Assembly: GCA_937902425.1 (NCBI GenBank)
Contig: CALFNB010000517.1
Coordinates: 1 to 53,270, forward strand
Direction: 5' to 3'
DNA from: an uncultured Acetobacteraceae bacterium
GTDB taxonomy: Bacteria; Pseudomonadota; Alphaproteobacteria; Acetobacterales; Acetobacteraceae
DNA length: 53,270 nucleotides
A model generated the notes under the pieces. It saw nothing but the letters and a program-made list of their open reading frames with translations. It searched no databases and was not told where the DNA came from. A program made the position numbers and the translations under genes. Of the stretch, positions 52,878 through 53,270 are shown piece after piece (position 1 is the stretch's first letter; every line of letters starts with the position of its first letter).

Positions 52878-53270
52878 TTACCGCCAGGAACGTGCGTCCC
52901 GTGGCAGTCGCTGATCGTCGTCGATCACCCGGACCTGGTGTGGCAGGTCCGGCGCCCAGTCCCAGAACACGACGTTGATATCGGCCGCGCTTGCACTTGG
53001 GCGCTCGTCCCGAGGGACCGCACCCTTCGCGAAGCTGGGAACGATGACACCTGCCGTTCCGGCCGCGACAAGGCGCTCGGTGATCGCGCAGGACGGCGGT
53101 TTGATCCCGCGGGTGGCCTGATCCTTCCACGCGCAAGCGAGATCGGCTGGGGCAATCCCGTGCGCAGCGAGCGTGCCAGGATCGGTCAGGTCGAGGATGT
53201 CCTCGCAGGCCACCTCATAAGCACACAGCGTCATCGGCTGCGCCTTGAACGGAAACGCCTGCTGCGCCTC
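52878..53270 (-). CDS. RES-domain protein (toxin-type), cut by window end
   Basis: The last part of a RES-domain protein: EAQQAFPFKAQPMTLCAYEV, VACEDILDLTDPGTLAAHGI, GVIVPSFA and INVVFWDW fit the RES fold, whose members (ParT, MbcT and others) degrade or modify NAD+ or ADP-ribosylate targets. The frame is open to the window edge, so the N-terminus is not visible and Met 53234 is internal. RES toxins usually follow an Xre/MbcA-type antitoxin gene, which would lie beyond 53270. Confidence 0.75.
   Translation of the reverse strand, partial: EAQQAFPFKAQPMTLCAYEVACEDILDLTDPGTLAAHGIAPADLACAWKDQATRGIKPPSCAITERLVAAGTAGVIVPSFAKGAVPRDERPSASAADINVVFWDWAPDLPHQVRVIDDDQRLPRDARSWR

Overview
The window is a G+C-rich contig end from a bacterium that looks alphaproteobacterial, probably Rhodospirillales/Acetobacteraceae. 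The grounds are an MbfA-type ferritin/VIT1 fusion, paired MJ0042 zinc-ribbon proteins, an ffh-rpsP-rimM-trmD-rplS cluster, and many hydantoinase, mandelate-racemase and acyl-CoA dehydrogenase genes of the kind common in that group. This placement is inferred from gene content only. The first 45 bases are Illumina P5/TruSeq adapter sequence, so the left end is an assembly end and the first gene (a DHA2-type MFS pump) has lost its start.

Layout. 0-7.3 kb: truncated MFS exporter, PPK2 kinase, small ORF, S-adenosylhomocysteinase (ahcY) with an AT-rich operator-like site, a bacterial GT22-like mannosyltransferase and an HdrB/GlpC-like Fe-S protein. 7.3-18.3 kb: a strong promoter overlapped by a TetR-type operator, driving SRPBCC and VOC genes; YgfZ; asparagine synthetase; two small secreted proteins; an ACMSD-like amidohydrolase; an orphan T6SS Hcp; MbfA; two zinc-ribbon membrane proteins; an SMP-30 lactonase. 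18.6-26 kb: a leucine-rich-repeat protein translationally coupled to a vanadium-type haloperoxidase, then a tight run of MFS exporter, SsuB-like ATPase, DppC-like permease, nucleotidyltransferase (with an apparent frameshift), two-domain secreted aspartyl protease and a GlsB-like membrane protein.

26-40 kb is a catabolic island: a CoxL-type molybdenum hydroxylase subunit, SsuC/SsuB-type ABC importer genes with no binding protein, an HpcH/HpaI aldolase, acyl-CoA dehydrogenase, alpha/beta hydrolase, mandelate-racemase family enzyme, LLM flavin monooxygenase, and a HyuB/NHL-propeller/HyuA operon. The genes abut or overlap and plausibly act on one organic compound, but the substrate cannot be read from sequence. 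40-47.9 kb: orphan TonB, a PNPOx-like protein, a gamma-glutamyltransferase homologue, CsaA, Gpt, MoeB, DsrE-like protein, a Rieske dioxygenase alpha/beta pair and an orphan PAAR protein.

47.9-51.6 kb is the housekeeping ffh-rpsP-rimM-trmD-rplS operon (minus strand), in which RimM carries a long disordered C-terminal extension. The right end holds GC-rich hairpins, a diverged inverted duplication, a four-helix membrane protein and a RES-domain (toxin-type) gene cut by the window edge.

The points most worth following up are the LRR/haloperoxidase pair, the mosaic transporter/protease operon with its frameshift, the HyuB-propeller-HyuA unit, the orphan Hcp and PAAR genes, and the RimM extension. 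No CRISPR array, rRNA, tRNA or insertion sequence was recognised.
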